Assembly: GCF_014204715.1 (NCBI RefSeq)
Contig: NZ_JACHLY010000001.1
Coordinates: forward strand, 3,990,501 to 4,054,500
From: Streptomonospora salina
GTDB lineage: Bacteria > Actinomycetota > Actinomycetes > Streptosporangiales > Streptosporangiaceae
Length of the DNA stretch: 64,000 bases
Direction of reading: 5' to 3'
Shown piece after piece: positions 37,915 to 46,368 of the stretch. The translations under genes were made by a program, and so were the position numbers. Every line of letters begins with the position of its first letter. The stretch's first letter is position 1. The notes beneath the pieces were generated by a model that saw only the letters and a list, made by a program, of their open reading frames with translations, made no database searches and was not told the origin of the DNA.

Positions 37915-38928
37915 ATGTCCGAGAACAAGGTGGTCCTGGAGCAGGCGGCCCAGGAGTTCGCCGACGCCAATGCGAGCGAGCCCTTCATCTACCAGCTCCC
38001 GCCCGAGCAGGGCCGGGAGATCCTGGAGGACGTCCAGAGCGGAGAGGGCGTAGCCAAGCCCGAGATCAACGACGAGTGGATCACCGTGGAGGGCGGGCCC
38101 ACCGGGCAGGTGCCGGTGCGGATCGTGCGCCCCGCTGGGGCGACCGGGGGCCTTCCGGTGATCTTCTACATCCATGGGGCCGGCTGGGTGTTCGGCAGCG
38201 CGAACACCCATGACCGGCTGGTGCGGGAACTGGCGGTGCGGACCGGCGCCGCGGTGGTCTTCCCCGAGTACGACCGGGCGCCGGAGGCCAAGTACCCCAC
38301 GGCGATCGAGCAGAACTACGCGGCGGCCCGGTGGGTGGTCGAGCACGGGGGTGAGAAGGACCTGGACGGGTCCCGTATGGCGGTGTGCGGGGACTCGGTG
38401 GGCGGAAACATGTCCGCGGTGCTGGCGCTGATGTGCAAGGACCGCGGGGAGGTGGAGCTCCAGGGACAGGTCCTGCTGTACCCGGTGACCGACGCCGACT
38501 TCGACACCGGCTCTTATCACGAGTTCGCGACGGGGTACTTCCTGAACCGGGACGGCATGATCTGGTTCTGGGACCAGTACACGACCGACCCCGGGCAGCG
38601 GGCGCAGGTCTACGCCTCGCCGCTGCGGGCGCCACTGGACCGGCTGCGCGGCCTGCCCCCGGCGATGGTGCTCAACGGTGAGGCGGACGTGCTGCGCGAC
38701 GAGGGAGAGGCGTACGCCAACCGGTTGCGGGAGGCGGGGGTGCCGGTCACGGCGGTCCGCTTCCAGGGGATGATCCACGACTTCATGATGATCGACAGCA
38801 TGCGCGACACCCATGCGAACACGACCGCGCTGCTACTGGCGACGGACTTCCTGGCCGACGTGCTGGAGGCGCGGTCGACCGTGCCTCGCCAGCAGGCAGG
38901 TCAGCGCACTGGAGCGTACGTGCGCTGA
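37915..38928 (+). CDS. HSL-family alpha/beta hydrolase (esterase/lipase)
   Basis: The protein has 337 residues. It has the hormone-sensitive-lipase oxyanion region YIHGAGWVFGSANTHDRLV (HGGGW variant), nucleophile Ser in CGDSVGGNMSAVLA, Asp in GEADVLRDEGEAYA and His in GMIHDFMM. The N-terminal ~60 residues form a helical cap. Acyl-ester substrates are likely. ATG 37915 follows GGAGAAGA. Confidence 0.93.
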   Translation: MSENKVVLEQAAQEFADANASEPFIYQLPPEQGREILEDVQSGEGVAKPEINDEWITVEGGPTGQVPVRIVRPAGATGGLPVIFYIHGAGWVFGSANTHDRLVRELAVRTGAAVVFPEYDRAPEAKYPTAIEQNYAAARWVVEHGGEKDLDGSRMAVCGDSVGGNMSAVLALMCKDRGEVELQGQVLLYPVTDADFDTGSYHEFATGYFLNRDGMIWFWDQYTTDPGQRAQVYASPLRAPLDRLRGLPPAMVLNGEADVLRDEGEAYANRLREAGVPVTAVRFQGMIHDFMMIDSMRDTHANTTALLLATDFLADVLEARSTVPRQQAGQRTGAYVR

Positions 38929-38997
38929 CCTGGCCGTCGGCGGGGACGTGGCCGTCCCCGCCGACGCCGATCCGGACGCTGTGCCGGGCACTGTCGA

Positions 38998-39200
38998 TCA
39001 GGCCGGGGTGAGGCCGATGGCGGTGCAGGCCTCGCGGAGGGCGTCGAGGCCGAAAGCGTCGATGGGCCGACGACACCCGGCGCGGCTTCGGCGCCGTCGG
39101 CCAGGCTCTGGGCAGCCCAGGCCATGAGCTCGCCGGTGAGGCTGTAGGGGTTGGGCCCCGTGAGATGGACCTCCGCAAGCGGGCGGCGCAGTCCCATGAC
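38998..39200 (-). pseudogene. C-terminal remnant of a saccharopine-dehydrogenase-like (enoyl reductase) gene
   Basis: The minus strand encodes GPNPYSLTGELMAWAAQSLADGAEAAPGVVGP and, after a one-base shift near 39060-39066, IDAFGLDALREACTAIGLTPA and a stop at 38998-39000. Such a C-terminus is usual in the saccharopine-dehydrogenase-like trans-acting enoyl reductases. The rest of the gene is missing; the next gene ends at 39233. Confidence 0.6.
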
Positions 39201-39232
39201 AGTTCGAGGCTGAGCGCGTCCGGGGTTCTCCG

Positions 39233-40270
39233 CTATGGCTTCAGGATCTCCAGCACGGCGCCCACGTTCGTTTCGAGGGCACCGACCAATTCCGGACCGC
39301 CGGCGTCGCCGGGCACCTCCAGCGGCACCCACGCGTGGCGATCATCGCGTCGGACCTTGCGAGACAGTTCCGACGTCATGAGTCGCTGCAGGGCCGCCTG
39401 GAATCCACCGGATCCCTTGTCGTCCTTGTGGAGCATGAGCCAGAACGGGGTCAGCCCCTCGTCGGCGAACTTGCGCCAGACCCCGACCTGCACCCAGGTG
39501 TCCTGACTGATCATCGGCAGATACCGATACGCCCATGGCTTCGACACCGCGTCGCCTTGCATCGGCAGGTCGCTGGGTCGCAGCGACCCCAGAAACCGTC
39601 TCGTGACGCGGTCCACGATCGTGGCGAGGTCGCTCGCCCGCCTTTGCCAGTCGCGGCCGGTGGCGGTTCCAGCGAGCGGCGGTACCACGCCTGCGCCCAG
39701 CGTGTGGCACATGGCCCTCAACTGACGCAGGTCCCCGAGGAGCCCGGAATCACCGGACTCCTCGGCGACGGCAGCCCACACGTTGAGCCACTCGTCCCAG
39801 GTGACGACAGCGTGTGCCGGCGCCTCGGCCCGAGGGTCGATCGTCCGCTCAAGGGTCCGCTGCGCCTCGCCCGCTCTGGCGGGCGGGACGAGCACGAACA
39901 GGGCACCGCGGTGGGGTCCGGAACGCCGGTCGAGGACCTCGAGATAGGCAGCTGCCTGCTCGTCGGTCAGATGTGCACCGAACTTGGCCTCGACGAGGGC
40001 GACGGCGTGGCGGTTTGCATCGAGCATCCCGATGTCGGGCCGGGCCCCGCTGGTGTGCACTGGCTCGGAAACGAACCGTTCCACGCTGGTGAGGTCCGTG
40101 CCGGCCCGTGTCCCCAGGTGCGCAAGTATCGCAGCGCGCAGCCCCGGGTCGGACGCCAGCCAGGTCAGCGACTTGGTTGCCGCGACCTCGCCCATGCTCA
40201 TGAACCAGCCCTCGCCGGCGAGCTGGCCCAGCAGCGGGACCCGGCCATCCGCGGAGTCGGTGTCTGCCAT
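39233..40270 (-). CDS. PD-(D/E)XK nuclease superfamily-like protein
   Basis: The protein has 345 residues. Residues 65-112 contain a PD-(D/E)XK-like core: RPDIGM (Asp79), then a hydrophobic strand and LVEAKFGAHL (Glu95, Lys97), then Gln105 in a helix. The C-terminal ~150 residues (WAYRYLPMISQDTWVQVGVW and WVPLEVPG) are not recognised. It looks like a stand-alone restriction-like or defence-type nuclease and sits among integrase and IS481 remnants, which suggests transfer. No methyltransferase partner is nearby. ATG 40270 begins MADTDSADGR. Confidence 0.65.
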   Translation of the reverse strand: MADTDSADGRVPLLGQLAGEGWFMSMGEVAATKSLTWLASDPGLRAAILAHLGTRAGTDLTSVERFVSEPVHTSGARPDIGMLDANRHAVALVEAKFGAHLTDEQAAAYLEVLDRRSGPHRGALFVLVPPARAGEAQRTLERTIDPRAEAPAHAVVTWDEWLNVWAAVAEESGDSGLLGDLRQLRAMCHTLGAGVVPPLAGTATGRDWQRRASDLATIVDRVTRRFLGSLRPSDLPMQGDAVSKPWAYRYLPMISQDTWVQVGVWRKFADEGLTPFWLMLHKDDKGSGGFQAALQRLMTSELSRKVRRDDRHAWVPLEVPGDAGGPELVGALETNVGAVLEILKP

Positions 40271-40401
40271 AGCCACACGGTAGACCGTCGCCGTCAATCG
40301 GCCGGGGAGAGGTGGCGGAGGCGGGTGCGGGCGTCGGCCGGTGGTCAAGCGCCAGTCGACCAGGCAGCTGGTCGGCGGTCGCGTCGGTCGGCCGGACGAT
40401 G

Positions 40402-40515
40402 AGCTTCTCCCGCTTGCACACACGCGTCGCCGAGGCTCTGGCCCATTCGGCGACCGCGATTACCCAGGACACGTATCAGAGCGTGTTCCCGGATGTGGAT
40501 AAGGCGGCGGTGTAG
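40402..40515 (+). pseudogene. Tyrosine recombinase C-terminal remnant
   Basis: HTRVAEALAHSATAITQDTYQSVFPDVDKAAV and a stop match the end of phage-type integrases, here with the catalytic Tyr kept. The upstream part is absent; the divergent nuclease-like gene begins at 40270. It shares the words QDTYQSV with the remnant at 33125, so both may derive from related integrative elements. Confidence 0.7.
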
Positions 40516-40609
40516 GCAACAGCGGCCCTGGTGCCGTTGAAATCGGCGATGCGGCAGCGGCCGGTGAGAGAGGGGCTTGGCGGGTGCCCGGATTGCGGCA
40601 GGGGTGATT

Positions 40610-41390
40610 CAAAGTCGTTGATCGTCTCAGGTCTCGCTGGTCAGGCGATCCCGATGAGATCCAGCTGTATGAGGGCTGGACGCTGGTGACAGCGGCATGG
40701 AGGCGTGAGGCCGGAGGCCGACCGCCGGCGGCGCTGCGCGGCCGATGGTGGTCGTCGTGGATGTTCCAGGTCGCCAGCGCGGCTGCGCGTTCCTCCTCGC
40801 TGTCGTAGGACCGGGCGTAGAGGACCTCTTCGGCCATGATCCGCTGGTAGCGCTCGGCCTTGCCGTTGTGGCGGGGCGTGAACGGCCGGGTCCGGGGGTG
40901 CTTGGTGCCGCATTCCTGGCGCGGGCGAAGGTGTTCTTCGCCGCCCACGGCATCACCCGCCTGCATCGGGTGGTCACCGACAACGGGGCTTGCTACCGCT
41001 CGCAGGTGTTCTCCCGAATCGTCGGCCGGCGGCCGCGGCGGTGCCCTTCTCGTCGTCCAGCGCCTCGGTGCAGGCCAGGCGGGATGGGCCGAGGGCGGCG
41101 AGGTGGCGGGTGACGGTGCGCCGGTCGAGCACGATGCCCCGGGCGGCGAGTTCGGCGGTGATGTGGGCCGCGGACCGTTTGTGCTCGTGCCGCAGGGCCT
41201 CGATGGTGGCGACGGTCGCGCCGGATGCGGCCTGCGGCCTGCGGGCAGTGGTGCGGGGCGGAGGAGCGCTCGACGAGGCGGCGTCGTTCCTCGACGGGCA
41301 GGGGCGCATTGCGGTGGGACACGAGAGCAGGTCCTTTCCGGCGGCTCGATGCGCGGTTGGCGCTTCTCACCATCGCCGCCGGGGACCTGC
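40610..41390 (-). mobile_element. IS481-like element remnant with an internal inversion
   Basis: Reading leftwards, an N-terminal part (SHRNAPLPVEERRRLVER; then ATIEALRHEHKRSAAHITAEL in a shifted frame, about 41340-41030) and a C-terminal part (GTKHPRTRPFTPRHNGKAERYQ and ARSYDSEEERAAALATWNIH, about 40910-40670) are on the minus strand. The piece that should join them, AKVFFAAHGITRLHRVVTDNGACYRSQVF, is at about 40915-41010 on the plus strand. An inversion of ~100 bp inside the transposase gene explains this. An end-like sequence GATTCAAAGTCGTTGATCGTC is near 40607 and recurs at 49020. Confidence 0.75.
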
Positions 41391-41441
41391 TCTCCTCATG
41401 TCACCCCGTGCCAGTGTCAACAACCTCCCACCCCGCGACGC

Positions 41442-42044
41442 CTAGAGCCAGTCGTGTTCGCGCGCGTACCGCGCCGCCTCGTGCCGGGTCCGTGCCTGGG
41501 TCTTCTGCATCGCGTTGGAGAGGTAGTTGCGCACCGTGCCCTCCGCCAAGTGGAGCCGGGTGGCGATGTCGGCGGCCGAGTAGCCTGCACCCGTCGCCCG
41601 CAGTACGTCCATCTCCCGGTCGGTGAGCGGATTGTCGTCGACGACCGCGAGCGCGGAGACGTCCGGGTCGACCCACCGCCTGCCATTGCGCAGTGTCGTG
41701 ATGACCGACGCGATGTGGGCCGGTTCCGCGGACTTGCTGACGAAGCCCTGCACACCGAGCTTGAGCGCCCGGCGGAGCACCCCGGGCCGGGCGTGACGGG
41801 TCAGCATCAGGATCACCTGGTCCGGCAGTTCGCGGCGGATCGCCGCAACGGCGCCCAGCCCGTCCACGCCGGGCATCTCCAGGTCGATGACGAGCACGTC
41901 GGGCCGGTGGCGCAGTGTGGCCGCCACGGCCGACTCCCCGTCCTCGCCCTCGGCCAGTACGGTGATCTCGCCCTCGAGCGGCAGCAACGAAGCCAGCGCC
42001 TTGCGGAGGAGAGCCTCGTCGTCGGCGAGCACCACGGTGGTCAT
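41442..42044 (-). CDS. Response regulator, DesR/NarL family
   Basis: The protein has 200 residues. The receiver has VLADDEALLRKAL, Asp54 (LVIDLEMPG), and Lys in GFVSKSAEPAHI. A LuxR-type helix-turn-helix (about 135-195) has LTDREMDVLRAT and EGTVRNYLSNAMQKTQA, typical of the DesR group. ATG 42044 overlaps the kinase stop (ATGA). It probably acts on the divergent region before the ABC exporter at 43356. Confidence 0.94.
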   Translation of the reverse strand: MTTVVLADDEALLRKALASLLPLEGEITVLAEGEDGESAVAATLRHRPDVLVIDLEMPGVDGLGAVAAIRRELPDQVILMLTRHARPGVLRRALKLGVQGFVSKSAEPAHIASVITTLRNGRRWVDPDVSALAVVDDNPLTDREMDVLRATGAGYSAADIATRLHLAEGTVRNYLSNAMQKTQARTRHEAARYAREHDWL

Positions 42045-43192
42045 CGGTCGTCCTTCCGCTGGGGGAGTGTCGCGGCGGTCAGGAACCGCCCGTCCTTCTG
42101 CTCCACGGTTAGCGTGCCGCCGTCGCGCTCCACCCGGTCCCGGAGAGCGGAGAGCCCACTGAGGTCGGGCGGCGCGGTCTCGTGCACGCCGTCGTTGACG
42201 ATGGTGATGCCCGTGCCCGAGAGCGTGATCCGCACCTGCTCGGCCTGGGCGTGTCGCAGGATGTTGGTGGTCGTCTCCCGCAGGACCTGGCCGAGCAGCT
42301 CGCCCGCGGGGGTGCCGGCCCCGGGCCCGGCCCCGCTCTCGGTCTCGCCTTCGACGGGAGCCTCGCGGTCGACGCGGACGCGGATGCCCGCGGCCTCGAA
42401 GAGGTTCTTCGCGTTCTCCACCTCCGCGGACAGGTTGAGCCGCCGCTGCGCGTAGGCGAGCTCCTTGGTCTGGGCGATGGTGTCGCCGACCAGGTCGTGC
42501 ACCTCGCTCAGCTCCCGCTCCACCTGGTCGGTGTCTCTGTGTACCAGCTTCCGGGCCAACGCGACCTTCAGCTTCACCACGTGGAGGGTATGGCCCTGGA
42601 TATCGTGCAGGTCGTTGGCGAAACGCACGCGTTCCCGGGCCACGGCCAGCTCCGCGTCGCGCTCCCGGGCCCTCTCCAGTTCTGCGATGAGGTCGGAGAC
42701 CATGTGGTTGAGGGTCGCGAAGACGACCCCCAGCACGGCGACGCTCAAGGAGCCGACGGGGTATTCGAGCAGGGCGCCGGAAACGTCTTCCGGTGTCCTC
42801 AGCGTCTTCACGGCGATCACGACCACGACGAGGGCGACCAGCCCCAGGGCGGCGGCGCGGCGGTGGCGCGGCAGTTGGAAAACGACGACGGTGCCCACGA
42901 CGGAGATGCCGAAGGACGCGGACGCGCTGTCCAGCGCCAGTACTCCGAAGATCCACACGGCCGAGGCGACGACCAGACTGGGAAGCGTGAGGCGATAGTG
43001 ATGGCCCCCCGACCGCCCCCGGACGGCCAGCACGGCCGCCACCACGCCCAGGACCAGGACTATGACCTGGCCCAGGTTCTCCGCGTTCATCGAGATCAGC
43101 AGTGCCCCTACGGCGGAGAGTGACGCGAACACGATGTTGAGGTTGAGCGTCCGCAGTTGTACCTGCGTCACTTCGGTGCGCTCGAACGTCAT
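42041..43192 (-). CDS. Sensor histidine kinase, DesK-like
   Basis: The protein has 383 residues. Five or six membrane helices (about 18-165) are followed by a coiled linker and the HisKA_3 box FANDLHDIQGHTLHVVKLKV with His196. The HATPase_c domain has TTTNILRHAQA and a short GITIVNDG motif. DesK-type kinases sense membrane state or peptide stress. It forms a pair with the downstream regulator and is divergent from an ABC exporter, a common arrangement. Confidence 0.93.
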   Translation of the reverse strand: MTFERTEVTQVQLRTLNLNIVFASLSAVGALLISMNAENLGQVIVLVLGVVAAVLAVRGRSGGHHYRLTLPSLVVASAVWIFGVLALDSASASFGISVVGTVVVFQLPRHRRAAALGLVALVVVVIAVKTLRTPEDVSGALLEYPVGSLSVAVLGVVFATLNHMVSDLIAELERARERDAELAVARERVRFANDLHDIQGHTLHVVKLKVALARKLVHRDTDQVERELSEVHDLVGDTIAQTKELAYAQRRLNLSAEVENAKNLFEAAGIRVRVDREAPVEGETESGAGPGAGTPAGELLGQVLRETTTNILRHAQAEQVRITLSGTGITIVNDGVHETAPPDLSGLSALRDRVERDGGTLTVEQKDGRFLTAATLPQRKDDR

Positions 43193-43275
43193 GTGGGCCC
43201 TTCCGGGAACGAGCAGCGGGGCGCGTCCCAGTATTCTGCCGCCCCCGCCGGGCCACCAGTGACCCCATGTCATGT

Positions 43276-43311
43276 CGTCACTTGGAGAAACGTCATGGCG
43301 AAGTGGTGACG
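43276..43311. promoter_or_regulatory. Dyad in the divergent kinase/ABC promoter region
   Basis: CGTCAC (43276-43281) and GTGACG (43306-43311) are perfect inverted arms with centres 30 bp apart, and GTCATG occurs repeatedly between and beside them. The dyad lies between the DesK-like gene and the ABC ATPase gene and is a candidate binding site for the DesR-like regulator. Confidence 0.45.
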
Positions 43312-43355
43312 TGGCCGCACTGCCGGGCAGGCGCCCTGAGCGCTGGAATAGGGGC

Positions 43356-44258
43356 ATGAGCTCCACAGCGACCACACCAGTCATCGACGTCGAACGTCTG
43401 AACGTCGAGTACGGCGGCTTCCACGCCGTCAAAGACCTGTCCTTCCAGGTGCAGCGCGGGGAGCTCTACGCCCTGCTCGGCACGAACGGTGCGGGCAAGA
43501 CCTCCACTCTGGAAACGGTCGAAGGCCACCGCGCCGCCTCCTCGGGCACCGTGCGGGTCTTCGGGCAGACCCCGCGCGATCGGGCGGCCGTCCGGCCCCG
43601 CACCGGAATCATGCTGCAGGAGAGCGGATTCTCACCGGACCTGACCGTAAAGGAGTCGGTCCGGCTGATCGGCAGGCTCACCCAGCGCACCGACCGGGTC
43701 GAGCGTCTGCTCGACATCGTCGCTCTCACGAGCAAGGCCGGGACCAAGGTGTCCCAGCTCTCCGGCGGTGAGAAGCGGCGCCTGGACTTCGCCACCGCCG
43801 TCTACGGGGCCCCGGAACTGGTCTTCTTGGACGAGCCCACCACCGGCCTGGACATCCAGTCCCGAGACGCCCTGTGGGACGAAGTGGGCCGGCTGCGCGA
43901 GGACGGCTCCACCATCGTCCTGACCACGCACTACCTGGAGGAAGCCCAGCAGCGCGCCGACCGGATCGGGCTCATGCACCAGGGGGTCTTCCACCGTGAA
44001 GGGACCGTCTCCGAACTCACGCGGACTCTGCCCGCCACGGTTCGCTTCTCCCTTCCGCCCTCCGCTCCGGACCTTCCGCTCCCGGCCACACGCGAGAGTG
44101 ACGGGACGTTCCTCGTCGAGACCACCAGTCTGCAGAAGGACCTGCACGTGCTCCTGAACTGGGCACAGGACCGCGTTGTGGAACTGGGCGAACTCCAGGC
44201 CGGACCGACCCGGCTCGACGACGTCTTCCGCTCCATCGGCAGCGAGCAGAACGCGTAG
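43356..44258 (+). CDS. ABC transporter ATP-binding protein
   Basis: The protein has 300 residues. Walker A is GTNGAGKT (42-49), the signature is LSGGEKRR and Walker B is LVFLDEPTTGLD, with switch His in TTHYLEEA. The C-terminal ~90 residues form a DrrA-like extension. It is divergent from the DesKR-like pair and is followed by its permease 89 bp downstream. Confidence 0.94.
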   Translation: MSSTATTPVIDVERLNVEYGGFHAVKDLSFQVQRGELYALLGTNGAGKTSTLETVEGHRAASSGTVRVFGQTPRDRAAVRPRTGIMLQESGFSPDLTVKESVRLIGRLTQRTDRVERLLDIVALTSKAGTKVSQLSGGEKRRLDFATAVYGAPELVFLDEPTTGLDIQSRDALWDEVGRLREDGSTIVLTTHYLEEAQQRADRIGLMHQGVFHREGTVSELTRTLPATVRFSLPPSAPDLPLPATRESDGTFLVETTSLQKDLHVLLNWAQDRVVELGELQAGPTRLDDVFRSIGSEQNA

Positions 44259-44347
44259 ACCGCCGGCCGGTCCGGCCGCCGGCGCCGCTCGCGCCGTCCG
44301 AGCAGTCCGCCACCCACCCCGCACCTTCCGACAAGGGGATTCTCACC

Positions 44348-45064
44348 ATGTTCGCGATCGCTCAGAGTGAGTTGATCCAGGTCTTCCGGAACCGGCTGGT
44401 TCTGGTCACCATGCTCATCGTTCCCGCCGCGTCCAGCGCGTTCTACATGTATTTGCACGACCGCATCCCGGGCCTGGACCTGGGGGCCGTCGCCGCGGTG
44501 CTGATGTTCCTCGTGGTGGCGATGGGGCTTTACACCACCGCCGTGACCACGCTCGCCTCGCGCCGCCAGAACCTCTTCCTCAAGCGTCTGCGCTCCACGG
44601 CGGTGGACGACACCCGCATCCTCTCCGGGCTGCTGCTCCCGGTCACCGCCATCACGATCGTCCAGGTCGCCGTGATCCTGACCGTGCTGTCCGTGGTCGC
44701 CGACCCGCCGGCCGAGCTGCTCCTTTTGGTGGCGGCCGTCCTCGCGACGGTGATCATGATGCTCGGCCTGGCGTTGGCCACAGCCGGGGTGACCAACTCG
44801 CCCGAACACGCCCAGGTGACCACGCTGCCCGTCCTCGTCGGCGTACTCGCCGTGTCCGGCTGGGTCGGGTTCAGCGGCACCGAGGAGTTTTCCCTGGTCA
44901 AGCGGATTCTTCCCGGCGGCTCTGCCACCGAGTTGGTCGTCAATGCCTGGAACGGCGGGGTCGCCATCGCGGACTCGCTGGTCCTTCTGGTGCCCATTCT
45001 GGCCTGGGTCGTCGTCGCCGGCGTCCTGGCCACGCGGGTCTTCCGCTGGGAGCCGCGTCGCTGA
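44348..45064 (+). CDS. ABC-2 type transporter permease
   Basis: The protein has 238 residues and about six helices. The N-terminal AIAQSELIQVFRNRLVLV, the loop ASRRQNLFLKRLRST and the end ATRVFRWEPRR follow the ABC-2 permease pattern. It partners the ATPase at 43356. The substrate is unknown; lipid, peptide or antibiotic export is usual for DesK-linked systems. Confidence 0.92.
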   Translation: MFAIAQSELIQVFRNRLVLVTMLIVPAASSAFYMYLHDRIPGLDLGAVAAVLMFLVVAMGLYTTAVTTLASRRQNLFLKRLRSTAVDDTRILSGLLLPVTAITIVQVAVILTVLSVVADPPAELLLLVAAVLATVIMMLGLALATAGVTNSPEHAQVTTLPVLVGVLAVSGWVGFSGTEEFSLVKRILPGGSATELVVNAWNGGVAIADSLVLLVPILAWVVVAGVLATRVFRWEPRR

Positions 45065-45177
45065 CGAGCCCGCGAGGGGCGGTCGGCCGGGTGGTACCGG
45101 CACCTGCGCCCACACACGTCCGCGACCGCGCTGCGGTCACCGTCCCCGTGCAATCCGAGGAACCTGAGGAAGGCGAC

Positions 45178-45246
45178 ATGGAACCGCCCCCGCCGCAAAC
45201 GCGGGCGCAACGCTTCTACACGCCAGTTGCAGAGGAGAGGTCATGA
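45178..45246 (+). CDS. 22-codon upstream peptide coupled to the CPBP gene
   Basis: ATG 45178 is preceded by GAGGAAGG at ideal spacing and encodes MEPPPPQTRAQRFYTPVAEE and two more residues. Its TGA overlaps the ATG of the CPBP gene (ATGA, 45243-45246), and a GAGGAGAGG ribosome site for that gene lies inside it. The layout is that of a leader peptide or translational-coupling frame; its tetraproline run could stall ribosomes. Function is inference. Confidence 0.5.
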   Translation: MEPPPPQTRAQRFYTPVAEERS

Positions 45247-45956
45247 TCGACGACACACCCGGCGAAACGGTGCCCGGAAACGCCCGGCCGAAAGCGCCGG
45301 GATGGCTGGAGATACTGGCGGGAGGCGCCGCCTACGCGGCGTCGTTCCTCCTCGTGGCCGTGCTGCTGCCACTCGTTGAGAACGTCGCGATCCAGGGCGT
45401 CGTGGGGCTCTTCGTGTCGGGCGCGATGGGGCTCATCGCCTTCGCGGTCGCGGCGGTCGTCCGGATCCGCGGCCTGGCGGCCTTCGGCGTCCGCCGCGCG
45501 AAGCCCCACCATATTCTCGTCGCCGCACTGCTCGGCCTTGTCGCCTATCTCCTGGGCACGGTCACCGCGATCGTCTACATGACCGTGAGCGGTGATGTGC
45601 AGAACGTGCAGACCAGCTATCAGGCAGCCGCGGACGCTGGCTGGTGGTCGCTCGCCCTCGTGTTCGTCGCCGGTGCGACCATCACGCCGCTCGGTGAAGA
45701 AGCGTTCTTCCGCGGCGTGCTCGCCAACGCGGTTTTCGCCCGCTACCGCGCTTGGATCGCGGTACTCGTCAGCGCCGCGATCTTCGCTGTCGCGCACGGC
45801 ATCAACCCCGTCCTGCCGGTGGCGTTCGTCGTGGGGGTGCTCACCGCCCTGTTGTTCCGGTGGTCGGGATCGATCTGGCCGGGCGTCGTGCTGCACGGCG
45901 TCAACAACGCGACCGCGTTGCTCGTCCCGCTCCTCGTCGCGCCTGCCGGGGTGTGA
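45243..45956 (+). CDS. CPBP-family intramembrane metalloprotease
   Basis: The protein has 237 residues and about eight helices. The CAAX-protease/bacteriocin-processing motifs are TPLGEEAFFRGVL (EExxxR), AIFAVAHGINP and VVLHGVNN. Members act as intramembrane proteases or as immunity factors for peptides; which applies is not visible. It follows the ABC exporter and a coupled 22-codon frame. AGAGGAGAGG precedes the ATG. Confidence 0.92.
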   Translation: MIDDTPGETVPGNARPKAPGWLEILAGGAAYAASFLLVAVLLPLVENVAIQGVVGLFVSGAMGLIAFAVAAVVRIRGLAAFGVRRAKPHHILVAALLGLVAYLLGTVTAIVYMTVSGDVQNVQTSYQAAADAGWWSLALVFVAGATITPLGEEAFFRGVLANAVFARYRAWIAVLVSAAIFAVAHGINPVLPVAFVVGVLTALLFRWSGSIWPGVVLHGVNNATALLVPLLVAPAGV

Positions 45957-46037
45957 CGAGAGACGCGTATGCGTCGCCGGAACAGGGCGTTCAACTCGCG
46001 GGCGCTTCCTCGTCACGGCAACAGGTGGGCACGACCG

Positions 46038-46320
46038 ATGAACCAGGACGCGGACGAGCCGCTCTCCGAGGCCGAGACACTCGGTGCGCCGAAGGATCTC
46101 GAAGGCCCGATCCTCGCGGAGGACCTTCTGCTTCTCCTGTTCCAGCCGAACGCCGGTCTTCGGTCCGGCACCGGGACCACCGCGGGTGAGAACACGCTCT
46201 TGTCCACCCTCGCGGGAGCGGTGTCGGCCGGCCCTCGGGCTCGGCGAAGAGGTGCGGACCGCGGCGGAGGTGCCGCGAGCAGCTCGACCACGAAGCTCCT
46301 GGCCGGGCGCATGCGGGCGC
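46038..46320 (+). pseudogene. GPP34-family gene remnant, frameshifted
   Basis: ATG 46038 opens MNQDADEPLSEAETLGAPKD, followed by LAEDLLLLLFQPNAG and LSTLAGAV, the N-terminus of GPP34 (GOLPH3-like) proteins that bind phosphoinositides in eukaryotes and are common in actinobacteria. Register is lost near 46220; the next frame gives LGLGEEVRTAAEVPRAA, the expected continuation. The remaining two thirds of the family length is absent. Confidence 0.65.
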
Positions 46321-46368
46321 TTCAGGTGGGGCACGCCACCGCCCCACCGGCTGCTGCCTGAACAGCCC

